A stretch of 64,000 nucleotides of DNA from Aldehydirespirator sp965221605 (GTDB lineage: Bacteria; Actinomycetota; Acidimicrobiia; Acidimicrobiales; Aldehydirespiratoraceae), in NCBI GenBank assembly GCA_965221605.1, contig CBDCSK010000016.1, forward strand, positions 248,001-312,000, read 5' to 3'. The notes beneath the pieces are model-generated. The model saw only the letters and a list, made by a program, of their open reading frames with translations, was not told where the DNA came from and did not search any database. The position numbers were made by a program, and so were the translations under genes. This document shows, one piece after another, positions 34,937 to 44,553 of this stretch (position 1 is the stretch's first letter; each line of letters starts with the position of its first letter).

Positions 34937-36390
34937 TCAGCCTCGGCCGGCTGGCACGGGAACTGGGGGCCGACACGGTCGGGCCGGGTGACCCGGGCCG
35001 CGGGCAGGACCGGTCGCGGGCCTCCTCGATCACAGTGCGCGACGTCGAGCACGACAGCAGGCTGGTGGGGCCCGGCTCGCTGTTCGCGTGCGTTCCCGGC
35101 GAGGCCTACGACGGCCACCGTTTCGCCGGCGATGCCGTCGATGCCGGCGCGGTCGGGCTGCTCGCGGAGCGCCCGATGCCCGAGGGCGTGCCCTGCCTGG
35201 TCGTCGAGTCGGTGCGGGCCGCACTGGGACCCGCCGCCGCCGCGGTGCACGGGCACCCCAGCCGGCGCCTCGACGTTGCTGGGGTCACCGGCACCAACGG
35301 CAAGACCACGACTGTTCGCCTCCTCGCGGGGCTGCTGCAGGCGGCCGGCACCGGCGCGGCCGAGATCGGCACGCTGACAGGCACGCTCACGACTCCGGAG
35401 GCCACGGACCTGCAGCGCGCGCTCGCGTCAGCGCTGCGCCGCGGCGCGAGCGCGGCGGCCGTCGAGGTCTCCTCGCACGGGCTGGTGCAGCACCGGGTGG
35501 ACGGATGCCGGTTCCGGGTGGCCGCATTCACCAACCTCGGACACGACCATCTCGACTACCACCGGTCGATGGAGGACTACTTCGCGGCCAAGGCCCGGCT
35601 GTTCACGAGCGATCTCGCCGATCGGGCGGTGGTGGACACGACCACCGAGTGGGGAAGACGCCTTGCAGAAACGGCCGCTTCGGAGATTCCCGTCACCGAG
35701 GTGGACCAGCGCCAGATCGAGGTCGTTGAAGCCGACACCCGATCGAGCACGTTCTGCTGGCGGGGTCACATGGTGACGCTGCCGCTGTCCGGAGCCTTCA
35801 ACCGGGCCAATGCCGTCCTGGCCGCGGAGGTGGCTGCCGCGCTCGGCATGGAACCGGCCGACACCGCCGCCGGGCTGGCTACGGCTGCGCCGGTGCCCGG
35901 CCGGTTCGAGCCGGTCCAGGCCGGGCAGGACTTCGCGGTCATCGTCGACTACGCCCACACCCCGGACGGACTCGCCGCCGCGCTGCGGGCCGCTCGCAGC
36001 CTCACCGAGGGCAGCCTCACGGTCGTGTTCGGCGCGGGCGGCGACCGGGACCGGGGCAAACGCCCCGAGATGGGCGCCGCCGCGGACAGACTGGCGGACC
36101 GAGTGATAGTCACCAGCGACAATCCCCGCTCGGAGGACCCCGAGCAGATCATCTCCCACATCGTCGAGGGGATGAGCCGCGCCCCCGAGCTGTGCGACCC
36201 CGATCGGCGTCTGGCTCTCCGGCACGCACTGTCGATGGCGCTCCCCGGCGACACGGTGCTGATCGCCGGCAAGGGGCATGAGACCAGCCTCACGATCGGC
36301 AGCGAGCGGCTGCCCTTCGACGACCGGGCCGTGGCCAGCGAGGAGATCGAGCGGCTGGCGTCCAGCGGCAGGATGGGGGCCGGGAGGTGA
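34933..36390 (+). CDS. murE: UDP-MurNAc-tripeptide synthetase (meso-DAP-adding)
   Basis: 485 residues. It adds the third residue of the stem peptide in the cytoplasm. P-loop VTGTNGKTTTVRLLAG, the carbamoyl-Lys region YHRSMEDYFAAKARLF, and TSDNPRSEDPEQI with the DNPR motif that selects meso-diaminopimelate. The wall is therefore predicted to be DAP-type. The ATG overlaps the ftsI stop and the stop overlaps the mraY GTG. murF, normally the next gene, is absent. Confidence 0.95.
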   Translation: MISLGRLARELGADTVGPGDPGRGQDRSRASSITVRDVEHDSRLVGPGSLFACVPGEAYDGHRFAGDAVDAGAVGLLAERPMPEGVPCLVVESVRAALGPAAAAVHGHPSRRLDVAGVTGTNGKTTTVRLLAGLLQAAGTGAAEIGTLTGTLTTPEATDLQRALASALRRGASAAAVEVSSHGLVQHRVDGCRFRVAAFTNLGHDHLDYHRSMEDYFAAKARLFTSDLADRAVVDTTTEWGRRLAETAASEIPVTEVDQRQIEVVEADTRSSTFCWRGHMVTLPLSGAFNRANAVLAAEVAAALGMEPADTAAGLATAAPVPGRFEPVQAGQDFAVIVDYAHTPDGLAAALRAARSLTEGSLTVVFGAGGDRDRGKRPEMGAAADRLADRVIVTSDNPRSEDPEQIISHIVEGMSRAPELCDPDRRLALRHALSMALPGDTVLIAGKGHETSLTIGSERLPFDDRAVASEEIERLASSGRMGAGR

Positions 36391-37439
36391 TACGGCTCCT
36401 GCTGGCGGGCAGCATCGCGATGTTCGTGTCCCTGCTGGGATGCTGGGTGCTCATCCGGGTGCTGGTGCACTACGGCATCGGCCAGCCCATTCGGGACGAC
36501 GGACCGCAGGAGCACCGGGTGAAGTCGGGCACGCCCACGATGGGTGGCATAGCCGTGGTGGTCGCCGCTACCGCCGGATACGTGGTCAGCGACGTCTTCG
36601 GCGGCATCTACACCCGGTCGGGCATCATCGTGATGCTCACCATCATCGCCGCCGGCCTGGTGGGCCTGCTCGACGACTGGATCAAGGTCGTGGCGGCCCG
36701 CAACCTCGGCCTGAACAAGACGACGAAGATCATCGGTCTGCTCGTAGTCGGTGTGGGGTTCGCCTGGGCCATGACGCAGTTCACATCGATCCACACCACC
36801 GTCTCGTTCACCCGCTTCGACTACCCCGGACTGGAGCTGGGACGGGTGGGCTGGTCGATCTGGGCCATCCTGCTCATCATCGCCACCACCAACGCGGTGA
36901 ATCTGACCGACGGCCTCGACGGTCTGGCCGCCGGCGCCAGCGGTGTCGGCTACGGCGCTTTCATGATCATCGGCTTCTGGCAGTTCGACCATTACGACTC
37001 CTACCAGGTGGCCCATGCGCTCGACCTGGCCATCGTGAGCGCGGCCATGGTGGGAGCGATCATCGGATTCCTGTGGTGGAACGCCGCCCCCGCTCGAATA
37101 TTCATGGGCGACACCGGCTCTCTGGCGCTCGGCAGCGGCCTGGCCGCGCTGGCCCTGGCCACCAACACGCAGTTCCTGCTGCCCGTCATCGGCGGTCTGT
37201 TCGTCATCGAGACCCTGTCGGTGATCATCCAGATCGTCTCGTTCCGGACTCTCGGCCGCCGGGTGTTCCGGATGGCGCCCCTGCACCACCACTTCGAGCT
37301 GCGGGGCTGGCCGGAGACCACCGTCATCATCCGCTTGTGGATCCTGTCTGGATTGTGCACCGGACTGGGGCTGGGGCTGTTCTACGGGGACGCCGTCAGC
37401 TCCGGCATCGTCGACTCGATCTCGAGGCTCACGCCGTGA
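36387..37439 (+). CDS. mraY: Phospho-N-acetylmuramoyl-pentapeptide transferase
   Basis: 350 residues, about ten membrane helices. It makes lipid I from UDP-MurNAc-pentapeptide and undecaprenyl phosphate. Family motifs: KSGTPTMGGIAVV, GLLDDWIKVV (catalytic Asp pair), NAVNLTDGLDGLA, ARIFMGDTGSLALGS, and FRMAPLHHHFELRGWPE with the HHH cluster. The GTG overlaps the murE stop. Confidence 0.95.
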   Translation: MIRLLLAGSIAMFVSLLGCWVLIRVLVHYGIGQPIRDDGPQEHRVKSGTPTMGGIAVVVAATAGYVVSDVFGGIYTRSGIIVMLTIIAAGLVGLLDDWIKVVAARNLGLNKTTKIIGLLVVGVGFAWAMTQFTSIHTTVSFTRFDYPGLELGRVGWSIWAILLIIATTNAVNLTDGLDGLAAGASGVGYGAFMIIGFWQFDHYDSYQVAHALDLAIVSAAMVGAIIGFLWWNAAPARIFMGDTGSLALGSGLAALALATNTQFLLPVIGGLFVIETLSVIIQIVSFRTLGRRVFRMAPLHHHFELRGWPETTVIIRLWILSGLCTGLGLGLFYGDAVSSGIVDSISRLTP

Positions 37440-38818
37440 GCGGCCCGGGCGCGGACACGGCCGGCGTGATGGCCGAGGTGCCCCCGTCGCTGCTGCTCGC
37501 CGGGTTCGGCGCCACGAACCGGGCTGTGGCCCGGGCGCTGCTGTCGAGGGGCCACACGGTGACCGCCTTCGACGACGCGCCGGACACAGCCACCGTCGCC
37601 GCCGCCGAGGCCCTGGAACTGGAACTGCAGATCGCACCCGAGGACGGCCGGCTCGATCAGTTGGTCCGGGCCGCCGATGCCATGATCCCCACACCGGGGC
37701 TGCCCGAGCACCACCGGGCCCTGGCCGCAGCCCGGGCCGGCGGCGTACCGACCGCCAGCGAGTTCGATCTGGCCCGATCCTGGGACTCCAGACCGATCAC
37801 GGCCGTGACCGGGACCAGCGGCAAGACAACCGTCACTGAGATGGCGCTGGCCGCATTGCGGTGCTCGGGATTGGAAGCAGCCGCTGCCGGCAACAACGAC
37901 CTTCCCCTGGTGGCCGCCATCGAGGAGACCAGCGTCGAGGTATTCGTGGTCGAGGCCTCGTCGTTCCGCCTCGCCCACACTCGCTGCTTCGAGCCCCGAG
38001 CGGCGTGCTGGCTCAACTTCGCTCCCGACCATCTCGACATCCACCGCGATCTGGACTCCTACGAAGCGTCCAAGGCCCGGCTGTGGCGATGGCTGCCGCC
38101 GGAGGCGACCGCGGTGGCCAACCGGCTCGACCCAACCGTCATGGCCCACCTGCCTAAGGACCGTGCCACCTGGACGTTCGCGCAACAGGGGCCGGCCGAC
38201 TGGCGGTGCCGTGCCGGCATGCTGACCGGACCCCTGGGGCCGCTGGTGAGCGTGCAGGAACTGCGCCGGGCCATGCCCCACGATCTCGCCAATGCCCTGG
38301 CCGCGGCGGCCACCGCAGCCGCGGCCGGCGCGACCGCGGAGGGGCTGGGCCGCGCCCTCCGCTCGTTCGAGCCGGGCGCGCACCGGGTCCAGATGGTGGC
38401 CTCGGTAGGAGGTGTCTGCTTCTACAACGACTCCAAGGCGACGACACCCCACGCCACCGTCGCAGCCCTGCGGGGATTCGACGCGGCCGTACTGATCGCG
38501 GGCGGTCGCAACAAGGGCCTCGACCTGAGCGAGCTGCTCGACGCCGTAGACCGCGTGAGCAGCGTCGTGGCCTTCGGCGAGGCCGCAGAAGAGGTGGCCG
38601 GAGTCTTCGCCGCCCTTAGGCCGGTGCGTGTCGCGGCCGGGATGGGCGAGGCGGTGGAACTAGCCGCCTCCGCCGCCGGGCCGGGCTCGGCGGTGCTGCT
38701 CTCTCCCGCCTGCGCATCCTTCGACCTCTACCCGAGCTATGCAGCCCGCGGCGACGACTTCGCCCGCCTGGTCAAGGAACTGGCCGGGCGATCCCGATGC
38801 GGGGCGGTGACACCGTGA
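37436..38818 (+). CDS. murD: UDP-N-acetylmuramoylalanine-D-glutamate ligase
   Basis: 460 residues. It adds D-Glu to UDP-MurNAc-L-Ala. An N-terminal Rossmann-like domain (SLLLAGFGATNRAVARALLSRGH), P-loop AVTGTSGKTTVTEMALA, FAPDHLDIHRDLDSYEASKARL and the C-terminal FYNDSKATTPHATVAAL fit MurD. GTG 37436 overlaps the mraY stop, and the longer frame starting near 36278 is only an overlap with mraY. Confidence 0.93.
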   Translation: MSGPGADTAGVMAEVPPSLLLAGFGATNRAVARALLSRGHTVTAFDDAPDTATVAAAEALELELQIAPEDGRLDQLVRAADAMIPTPGLPEHHRALAAARAGGVPTASEFDLARSWDSRPITAVTGTSGKTTVTEMALAALRCSGLEAAAAGNNDLPLVAAIEETSVEVFVVEASSFRLAHTRCFEPRAACWLNFAPDHLDIHRDLDSYEASKARLWRWLPPEATAVANRLDPTVMAHLPKDRATWTFAQQGPADWRCRAGMLTGPLGPLVSVQELRRAMPHDLANALAAAATAAAAGATAEGLGRALRSFEPGAHRVQMVASVGGVCFYNDSKATTPHATVAALRGFDAAVLIAGGRNKGLDLSELLDAVDRVSSVVAFGEAAEEVAGVFAALRPVRVAAGMGEAVELAASAAGPGSAVLLSPACASFDLYPSYAARGDDFARLVKELAGRSRCGAVTP

Positions 38819-40014
38819 TCGCAACGAAGTACTCCCAGACCCGCCACCAGGCGCTGCAGGGCGCCCGCCTCAGTCACCCGACCGCGAGGATGGCCCCGAG
38901 CCGCGGCCCCCGTCCCCCGATAGGGCGCCGTACCGGGCCGTTCCTGGTGCTGATCGTGGCCCTGGCCGCGCTGGTGCTGCTCGGCCTGGTGATGGCGCTG
39001 TCGGCCACGGCCGCTCCCAGCCTGTCGGGCACCGACTCGGCGTGGTCCCTGTTCAGGAGCCAGGCCATGTGGCTCGGCGTCGGCACGGTGGGAGTGCTCG
39101 TGCTGCTGCGGCTGGACTACCACCGCTGGCGGCGGCCTGCCGCGCTGGGCATGGGCGCCTGCCTGCTGCTGCTGGCCCTGACCGCCGTGCCCAGCGTGGG
39201 CCTGAGCGCCAACGGGGCCCGCCGCTGGCTCGGGACGGGCTCGATCGTCTTCCAGCCGTCGGAGCTGACCAAGCTCGCCTTCATCGTCTTCGTGGCCGAG
39301 CTGCTGTCCCGCCCCGAGCGTCACATGGAGGACGCCCGCTCCACACTGCAGCCGGTCCTGATCCTGACCGGAGTCGTCAGTGCGCTGCTGATGATGCAGC
39401 CCCACCTGGGAGCCTGCCTCCTGATCGCCGGCGTGGCCATGACGATGCTCTACTTCGCGGGGGCGCGGCTGTCCTATCTGGCGCTTGCCAGCACCATCGG
39501 GGCCTCATTGACCGCGCTGCTGGTCGCCTACTCTCCCTGGCGCAGGGATCGCGTGCTGGGCTTCCTCGACCCCTGGGAGGATCCTCTCGGCAACGGCTAC
39601 CAGACCCTCCGGTCCCTGCACGCCATGGCTGCCGGCGGCATCGACGGGCTGGGGCTCGGCTCGGGTCGGGCCAAGTGGGGTTTCCTGCCATACGCTCACA
39701 CCGACTTCATCTTCGCGGTGATAGGCGAGGAGCTCGGCCTGGTGGGCTCTCTGTTCGTCGTCACGCTGTTCGTGGTGATCGCCGCAACCGGCCTCACCGT
39801 GGCGCTGCGGGCCCCGGACCGCTTCGGGATGCTGCTCGCGGTCGGCATCACGTCCTGGATCATCCTGCAGGCCGCGCTGAACATCGGCGCTGCAGTCGCC
39901 GTGTTCCCCGTCGTCGGGATCACGCTGCCGTTGCTCTCGTTCGGCGGGACTTCCCTGGTGACGACCATGGCCGCGATGGGGGTACTGCTGAACGTGGCGA
40001 GACAGATCCGATGA
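38815..40014 (+). CDS. ftsW: Septal peptidoglycan glycosyltransferase FtsW (SEDS family)
   Basis: 399 residues with about ten membrane helices. SEDS signatures: SANGARRWLGTGSIVFQPSELTKLAFIVFVA, GRAKWGFLPYAHTDFIFAVIGEELGLVG with the catalytic Asp in the large periplasmic loop, and PVVGITLPLLSFGGTSLV. It polymerises lipid II at the septum with FtsI. GTG 38815 overlaps the murD stop. The first 45 residues are a basic cytoplasmic tail. Confidence 0.94.
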   Translation: MIATKYSQTRHQALQGARLSHPTARMAPSRGPRPPIGRRTGPFLVLIVALAALVLLGLVMALSATAAPSLSGTDSAWSLFRSQAMWLGVGTVGVLVLLRLDYHRWRRPAALGMGACLLLLALTAVPSVGLSANGARRWLGTGSIVFQPSELTKLAFIVFVAELLSRPERHMEDARSTLQPVLILTGVVSALLMMQPHLGACLLIAGVAMTMLYFAGARLSYLALASTIGASLTALLVAYSPWRRDRVLGFLDPWEDPLGNGYQTLRSLHAMAAGGIDGLGLGSGRAKWGFLPYAHTDFIFAVIGEELGLVGSLFVVTLFVVIAATGLTVALRAPDRFGMLLAVGITSWIILQAALNIGAAVAVFPVVGITLPLLSFGGTSLVTTMAAMGVLLNVARQIR

Positions 40015-41192
40015 GCGCGCCGCGGAGACGGGGCCGGTCGGGGGCGCGCCCCGGCTCGGCCTGGGCCGTCATCGCAGGTGGTGGAACCGCCGGGCACGTG
40101 CTGCCGGGAATCAGCATCGCCGAGCAGATCGTCGAGCGGGGCGCGCCCCGCGAGGCCGTGCACTTCGTCGGCAGCTCCCGCGGCGTCGAGACCCGACTGG
40201 TGACCGAATCCGGCTTCGGGCTGACGGCATTGCCAGGACGGGGCCTGCAACGGCGGATCGCACTCTCCAATCTGACCGCGGCGATCGGACTCCTACGGGC
40301 CTTCGGGCAGGCTCTTGTCGTGCTGCGGCGCCGCAGGCCCGCGGTCGTGCTGGGCCTGGGCGGCTATGCGTCGGCGGCTTGCGGAGCGGCCGCGGCCCTG
40401 CTGCGGGTTCCTCTGGTCATAACCGAGCAGAACGCGGTTCCCGGCCTGGCCAACCGGGTCTTGAGCCGGTTCGCCACCGGCGCGGCCACCGCCTTCGAGG
40501 CCACCGACCTTCCCCGCGCCACCTGGACCGGCAATCCGGTGCGGACCGAAGTGCTGGCCGCGAACCGGACATCCGGCAGGGCGGCGGCCCGTGCCGCCCT
40601 CGGAGTCGACGCCGGGCGCCGGCTCGTGGCCGTCTTCGGAGGCTCGCTCGGGTCCCGCCGCATCAATGAGGCCGTGACCAGCGCGACGGAGCTCTGGCAG
40701 GACCGGGACGATCTTCATATTCGCCACATCGCAGGGCGCCGCGACTACGACGAGCTCGCTGGCCGGGTCGCACCCGACCACGGGGGCGCTCTGGGTTACG
40801 ACCTGGTCGCTTACGAGGAGGACATGGCGACCGTTTACGCCGCAGCCGACCTTGTCGTAAGCCGTTCCGGTGCCACCACCGTCGCCGAGTTGGCGGCGGC
40901 AGGCGTGCCCGCGGTACTCGTTCCGCTGCCGGGAGCGCCCGGCGACCATCAGACGGCCAACGCGCGGCGGCTCGTCGATGCGGGCGGGGCGGTGATCGTC
41001 ACCGACGCCGAACTCGACGGGCCCCGGCTCGCGGCGGAGGTGGACACACTGCTGGGGGATCCCGACCGCCTCGGTGCCATGGCCGGCGCGGCCGTGGCGC
41101 TGGCCCGGCCCGATGCAGCCAGCGCCGTGGTGGATCTCATTGAGCGCTGCGCGCTCCGCTCCCAGCCCCGTGAGCAGGAGGGCGCGTCGTGA
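40011..41192 (+). CDS. murG: UDP-GlcNAc:lipid I N-acetylglucosaminyltransferase
   Basis: 393 residues. It adds GlcNAc to lipid I at the inner membrane face. Glycine-rich loop IAGGGTAGHVLPGISIAE, lipid-facing segment PAVVLGLGGYASAACGAAAALLRVPLVITEQNAVPGLANR, and the UDP-GlcNAc site VFGGSLGSRRINEAV with VVSRSGATTVAELAAAGVPAVLVPLPGAPGDHQTANA. The ATG overlaps the ftsW stop. Confidence 0.95.
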   Translation: MSAPRRRGRSGARPGSAWAVIAGGGTAGHVLPGISIAEQIVERGAPREAVHFVGSSRGVETRLVTESGFGLTALPGRGLQRRIALSNLTAAIGLLRAFGQALVVLRRRRPAVVLGLGGYASAACGAAAALLRVPLVITEQNAVPGLANRVLSRFATGAATAFEATDLPRATWTGNPVRTEVLAANRTSGRAAARAALGVDAGRRLVAVFGGSLGSRRINEAVTSATELWQDRDDLHIRHIAGRRDYDELAGRVAPDHGGALGYDLVAYEEDMATVYAAADLVVSRSGATTVAELAAAGVPAVLVPLPGAPGDHQTANARRLVDAGGAVIVTDAELDGPRLAAEVDTLLGDPDRLGAMAGAAVALARPDAASAVVDLIERCALRSQPREQEGAS

Positions 41193-42613
41193 GCGCTGTC
41201 GACCTCTCCACCCACCGGGCCATCCACGTGGTCGGTGCCGGCGGGGCGGGAATGGGTGCCATCGCGTCGGTGCTGCGGTCGATGGGCCATCGAGTGTCGG
41301 GATCGGACCTGCGCGACGGTCCCGTGGTGGCCCGGCTGCGGGCGGAGGGAGTCCCTGTCGCCATCGGCCACGACCCCGCCAACCTCGGCGACGCCGGCCT
41401 GGTCGCCATCTCCTCGGCTATCCACGACAGCAATCCCGAGATCCGGGCGGCCCGGGCCCAGGGCATCCCCGTCGTACGGCGCAGCGACATCCTTCCAGCC
41501 ATCGCCTCCCACCGAAGAACGATCGCGGTGGCGGGCACGCACGGCAAGACGACCACGAGCTCGATGCTGGCCCTGGTGCTGCGAGAGGCCGGTCTCAACC
41601 CGTCGTTCATAATCGGCGGAGACGTCAATGAGATCGGCACGGGAGCCATGTGGGACGCCGGCGAGTGGTTCGTGCTGGAGGCCGACGAGAGTGATCGGAC
41701 CTTCCTGGCCATCGACGCCGAGGTGGCGGTGGTCACCAGCATCGAGCCCGACCACCTCGATACCTACGACGGCGCGACGTCGGCTCTCGTCGATGCCTTC
41801 GGCGAGTTCCTGGCCGGGGCCCGCCACCGGGTCGTGTGCGCCGACGACCCCGTGGCCGCCCGGGTCGGCGCAGCCGCCGGGGCCACGACCTACGGCACCA
41901 GCCCCGACGCCGACTTTCGCATGAGCGACGTGTCGCTGAGGATGCCGGAGTCGGCCTTCGACCTGTACGAAGGGCGGACCAGGCTGGGACGCCTCAGGTT
42001 GCCGACGCCGGGCCTGCACAACGCCCGCAACGCGGCCGCGGCGGTGGTGGCCGCGGTCGTCGCGGGTGCCTCATTCGAGGATGCGGCCCGCGCGCTGGCC
42101 CGCTTCGGGGGCGTGGCCCGGCGCTTCGAGTTCCGCGGCGACTCTGCCGGCGTGACGTTCGTTGACGACTACGCCCACCTGCCCAGCGAGGTCGCGGCGG
42201 CCCTCGACGCGGCCGGCACCGGCCAGTGGCGCAGGGTGGTCTGCGTCTTCCAGCCGCACCGCTACAGCCGGGTGTCGTCCATCGGCGCCGACTTCGCGCA
42301 CTCCTTCACCGGTGCGGACCACCTGGTGCTCACCGGGATCTACCCGTCGGGCGAAGCACCCCGGCCCGGTGTGACCTCCAAGATCGTGCTCGACGCGGTG
42401 CTCGACGCCCATCCGTGGTCCTCGGTGACATGGCTGCCCCGGCTCGACGAGGTCGCTGACTGGCTGGTCGGCCGGCTGCGCCCCGGCGACCTCTGCCTGA
42501 CGCTCGGCGCCGGGGACTTGACCTCGGTACCCGATGTCGTGATCGAGCGGCTCGAGTCTTCGGGAGTCGTCTACCACGAGCCTGGACCCGAGCCTGCGGG
42601 GGTGGCAGGTTGA
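41189..42613 (+). CDS. murC: UDP-N-acetylmuramate-L-alanine ligase
   Basis: 474 residues. It adds L-Ala to UDP-MurNAc. Rossmann-like start HVVGAGGAGMGAIASVL, P-loop VAGTHGKTTTSSMLALV, SIEPDHLDTYDG, and VDDYAHLPSEVAAAL in the C-terminal domain (the family's DDYAHHP is DDYAHLP here). GTG 41189 overlaps murG, and its stop overlaps murB. Confidence 0.95.
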   Translation: MSAVDLSTHRAIHVVGAGGAGMGAIASVLRSMGHRVSGSDLRDGPVVARLRAEGVPVAIGHDPANLGDAGLVAISSAIHDSNPEIRAARAQGIPVVRRSDILPAIASHRRTIAVAGTHGKTTTSSMLALVLREAGLNPSFIIGGDVNEIGTGAMWDAGEWFVLEADESDRTFLAIDAEVAVVTSIEPDHLDTYDGATSALVDAFGEFLAGARHRVVCADDPVAARVGAAAGATTYGTSPDADFRMSDVSLRMPESAFDLYEGRTRLGRLRLPTPGLHNARNAAAAVVAAVVAGASFEDAARALARFGGVARRFEFRGDSAGVTFVDDYAHLPSEVAAALDAAGTGQWRRVVCVFQPHRYSRVSSIGADFAHSFTGADHLVLTGIYPSGEAPRPGVTSKIVLDAVLDAHPWSSVTWLPRLDEVADWLVGRLRPGDLCLTLGAGDLTSVPDVVIERLESSGVVYHEPGPEPAGVAG

Positions 42614-43569
42614 CCGCCGCCGTCCGGGACCTGCTGGCCGACCTGGACCGGCGGCTGGCCGACTCGGATCTCGCGCCGTCGCTGAGGCGGGACTACCCGC
42701 TGGCAGCCCACACCACCTACCGGGTCGGCGGGCCGGTGCGACTCTTCGTGACGGCCAATGATCGTGCCGAACTAGACACGCTGGCATCGATCGTGGCCGG
42801 CTCGTCCGCCGCGTGCGGCCCTCCGCCCGTGCTGGTCGTGGGACGGGGCTCCAACCTGCTGGTCGCCGACCGCGGCTTCGACGGCCTGGCCGTGGCCCTC
42901 GGCGGCGGGCTGGCGACCTTCGAGATCGACGGGACGGCGATCACCGCATCCGGCGGAGCCCTGTTGCCAGTCCTGGCCCGGGCATCGGCCGACGCCGGCC
43001 TGACCGGCTTCGAATGGGCGGTCGGTGTCCCCGGGACCGCCGGGGGCGCAGTGCGGATGAACGCGGGCGGTCACGGATCGGACATGTCCGCGTCACTCGT
43101 GGAGGCGGTCGTGGTCGACCTGCACAGCGGGGGTTCCGCGGTGCTCAGCGTCGAGGAGCTCGATCTCGGCTACCGCACGAGCAGCATCGCAGCGCACCAG
43201 GTAGTGGCGTCCATCAAGCTCCGGTTGAGGTTCGGGGACCGGCAGGCGGCTCGGGCGGAGCTGGCTGAGATCGTCCAGTGGCGGAGAGCCAACCAGCCCG
43301 GTGGCCGCAATGCGGGGTCGGTGTTCACCAACCCCGAACAGGCCGCGGCAGGCGCCCTGATCGAGTCTGCGGGCGCCAAGGGACTCCGGATCGGTTCTGC
43401 TGAGGTGTCGCCCAAGCATGCGAACTTCATCCAGTCCGACGAGGGCGGGTGCGCGGCGGACATCGTCGAGGTGATGCGTGAGGTGCGCCGGCTGGTGATG
43501 GCAGCGCACGGTGTGGACCTGGCGATGGAGACCCACCTCGTGGGCTTCGAGCCCTGGGAGTTGCCGTGA
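42610..43569 (+). CDS. murB: UDP-N-acetylenolpyruvoylglucosamine reductase
   Basis: 319 residues, FAD enzyme that completes UDP-MurNAc. HTTYRVGGPVRLFV, VLVVGRGSNLLVADRGFDGLAV, FEWAVGVPGTAGGAVRMNAGGHGSDM, the catalytic Ser in RNAGSVFTNP (GSVF) and KHANFIQSDEGG are clear. It is a type I MurB. Overlapping start and stop codons keep it in the coupled dcw series. Confidence 0.95.
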   Translation: MTAAVRDLLADLDRRLADSDLAPSLRRDYPLAAHTTYRVGGPVRLFVTANDRAELDTLASIVAGSSAACGPPPVLVVGRGSNLLVADRGFDGLAVALGGGLATFEIDGTAITASGGALLPVLARASADAGLTGFEWAVGVPGTAGGAVRMNAGGHGSDMSASLVEAVVVDLHSGGSAVLSVEELDLGYRTSSIAAHQVVASIKLRLRFGDRQAARAELAEIVQWRRANQPGGRNAGSVFTNPEQAAAGALIESAGAKGLRIGSAEVSPKHANFIQSDEGGCAADIVEVMREVRRLVMAAHGVDLAMETHLVGFEPWELP

Positions 43570-44357
43570 GCGAGGCGGCCGTAGCCGTGGACCCGCGGAT
43601 GAAGGCACGCCGCGTTGCAGTGTTACGGGCGCAGGGACGCCGGCGTTTCCACATCCTGACCACCCTGGCCGCCGTCGCGCTCGTGGCCGGGCTCGGATTC
43701 GGCATCAGCCGCACGCCCCTGATGGACGTCGACCGGATCTCCGTCAAGGGAGGCGGGGCTCGTGCGGCCGAGATCCTGGAGAGCTCGGGTTTCTCCACGG
43801 GGATGCCGATGCTCTCACTGGACCTGGGCGCGGCCGAGAGGTCCGTCGCCTCGCTGCCCTGGGTGAGGTCTGCCCGGGTCTGGCGGGACTGGCCGGGCAC
43901 GGTGCGCATCACGGTCGAACCCCGAGTGCCGGTGGCCGAGGTTCCCGCTGCCGGGGGCCGGACCGTTCTGATCGACGCCCACGGGTATGCCGTCGACTGG
44001 GCGCCGGCCCTGTCCGAACCGGGCGGGCTTGCCCGCGTGGACGTGCCGTTCTCCGGCCGGCTCGGCGACATCCACACCGCAGCGGACGGGCCGCTGGCGG
44101 TGGTCGCGGCGATGCCCGACGATCTGCGCACCTGGGTCGGCGCGGTCACCCTCGATCCCGGCAGCGGGCAACTGGGGCTGCAACTGGTCGGCGGAGCCAC
44201 GGTCATGCTCGGCGAGCAGAACCTCCTGGACGACAAGATCAGCGCAGTGCGTGCCGTGCTGGCGGGGGCCGACCTCGACTGCATCACCGAAATCGACGTC
44301 ATCATGCCCGATCTCACCACCGTGACCCGCCACCAGCCGTGCCGACCCCGCGGGTGA
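43566..44357 (+). CDS. ftsQ: Division protein FtsQ (POTRA domain)
   Basis: 263 residues. Basic cytoplasmic tail (RMKARRVAVLRAQGRRRFH), one membrane helix (ILTTLAAVALVAGLGFGI), POTRA domain (MDVDRISVKGGGARAAEILESSG, then LPWVRSARVWRDWPGTVRITVEPRVPVAEV), and a beta domain. It bridges the early divisome and FtsI/FtsW. It is the last of the overlapping series. A 196-bp gap containing repeat copy H separates it from ftsZ. Confidence 0.92.
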   Translation: MSEAAVAVDPRMKARRVAVLRAQGRRRFHILTTLAAVALVAGLGFGISRTPLMDVDRISVKGGGARAAEILESSGFSTGMPMLSLDLGAAERSVASLPWVRSARVWRDWPGTVRITVEPRVPVAEVPAAGGRTVLIDAHGYAVDWAPALSEPGGLARVDVPFSGRLGDIHTAADGPLAVVAAMPDDLRTWVGAVTLDPGSGQLGLQLVGGATVMLGEQNLLDDKISAVRAVLAGADLDCITEIDVIMPDLTTVTRHQPCRPRG

Positions 44358-44397
44358 AGGTTCAAGCCCGACTTCACCCCTGTGACCCGTCGGAACC

Positions 44398-44516
44398 GCT
44401 CGGCCTGTCATTCCCGCTCTTGTTCGCTTCGCTCACGGGCCGCCCAAACCACAGCAACAGCGCCCACGGCCTCGCCCCGTATGGGCCGGATCCGCTCGCC
44501 TATCCGCTCGGCCTCT
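44398..44516 (-). repeat. Dispersed intergenic repeat, copy H (core subtype II, opposite to flanking genes)
   Basis: The head at 44505-44514 lies 40 bp upstream of ftsZ, with the core on the minus strand while ftsQ and ftsZ are on the plus strand. The core has the subtype II insertion (TTTGGG), and GAAGCG replaces GCAGCG. The tail is replaced by a second head-like AGGCCGAGCG at 44398-44407, so the copy is bounded by two heads. Confidence 0.75.
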
Positions 44517-44553
44517 AAGATGCAGTGATCGCGAGCCAGGGAGGTTCAACGCG

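Noticed and set aside
36278..38818. An 846-codon frame covering mraY and murD.
   Set aside because: Its first 386 codons are an out-of-frame reading of mraY. Only the part from 37436 has MurD motifs.
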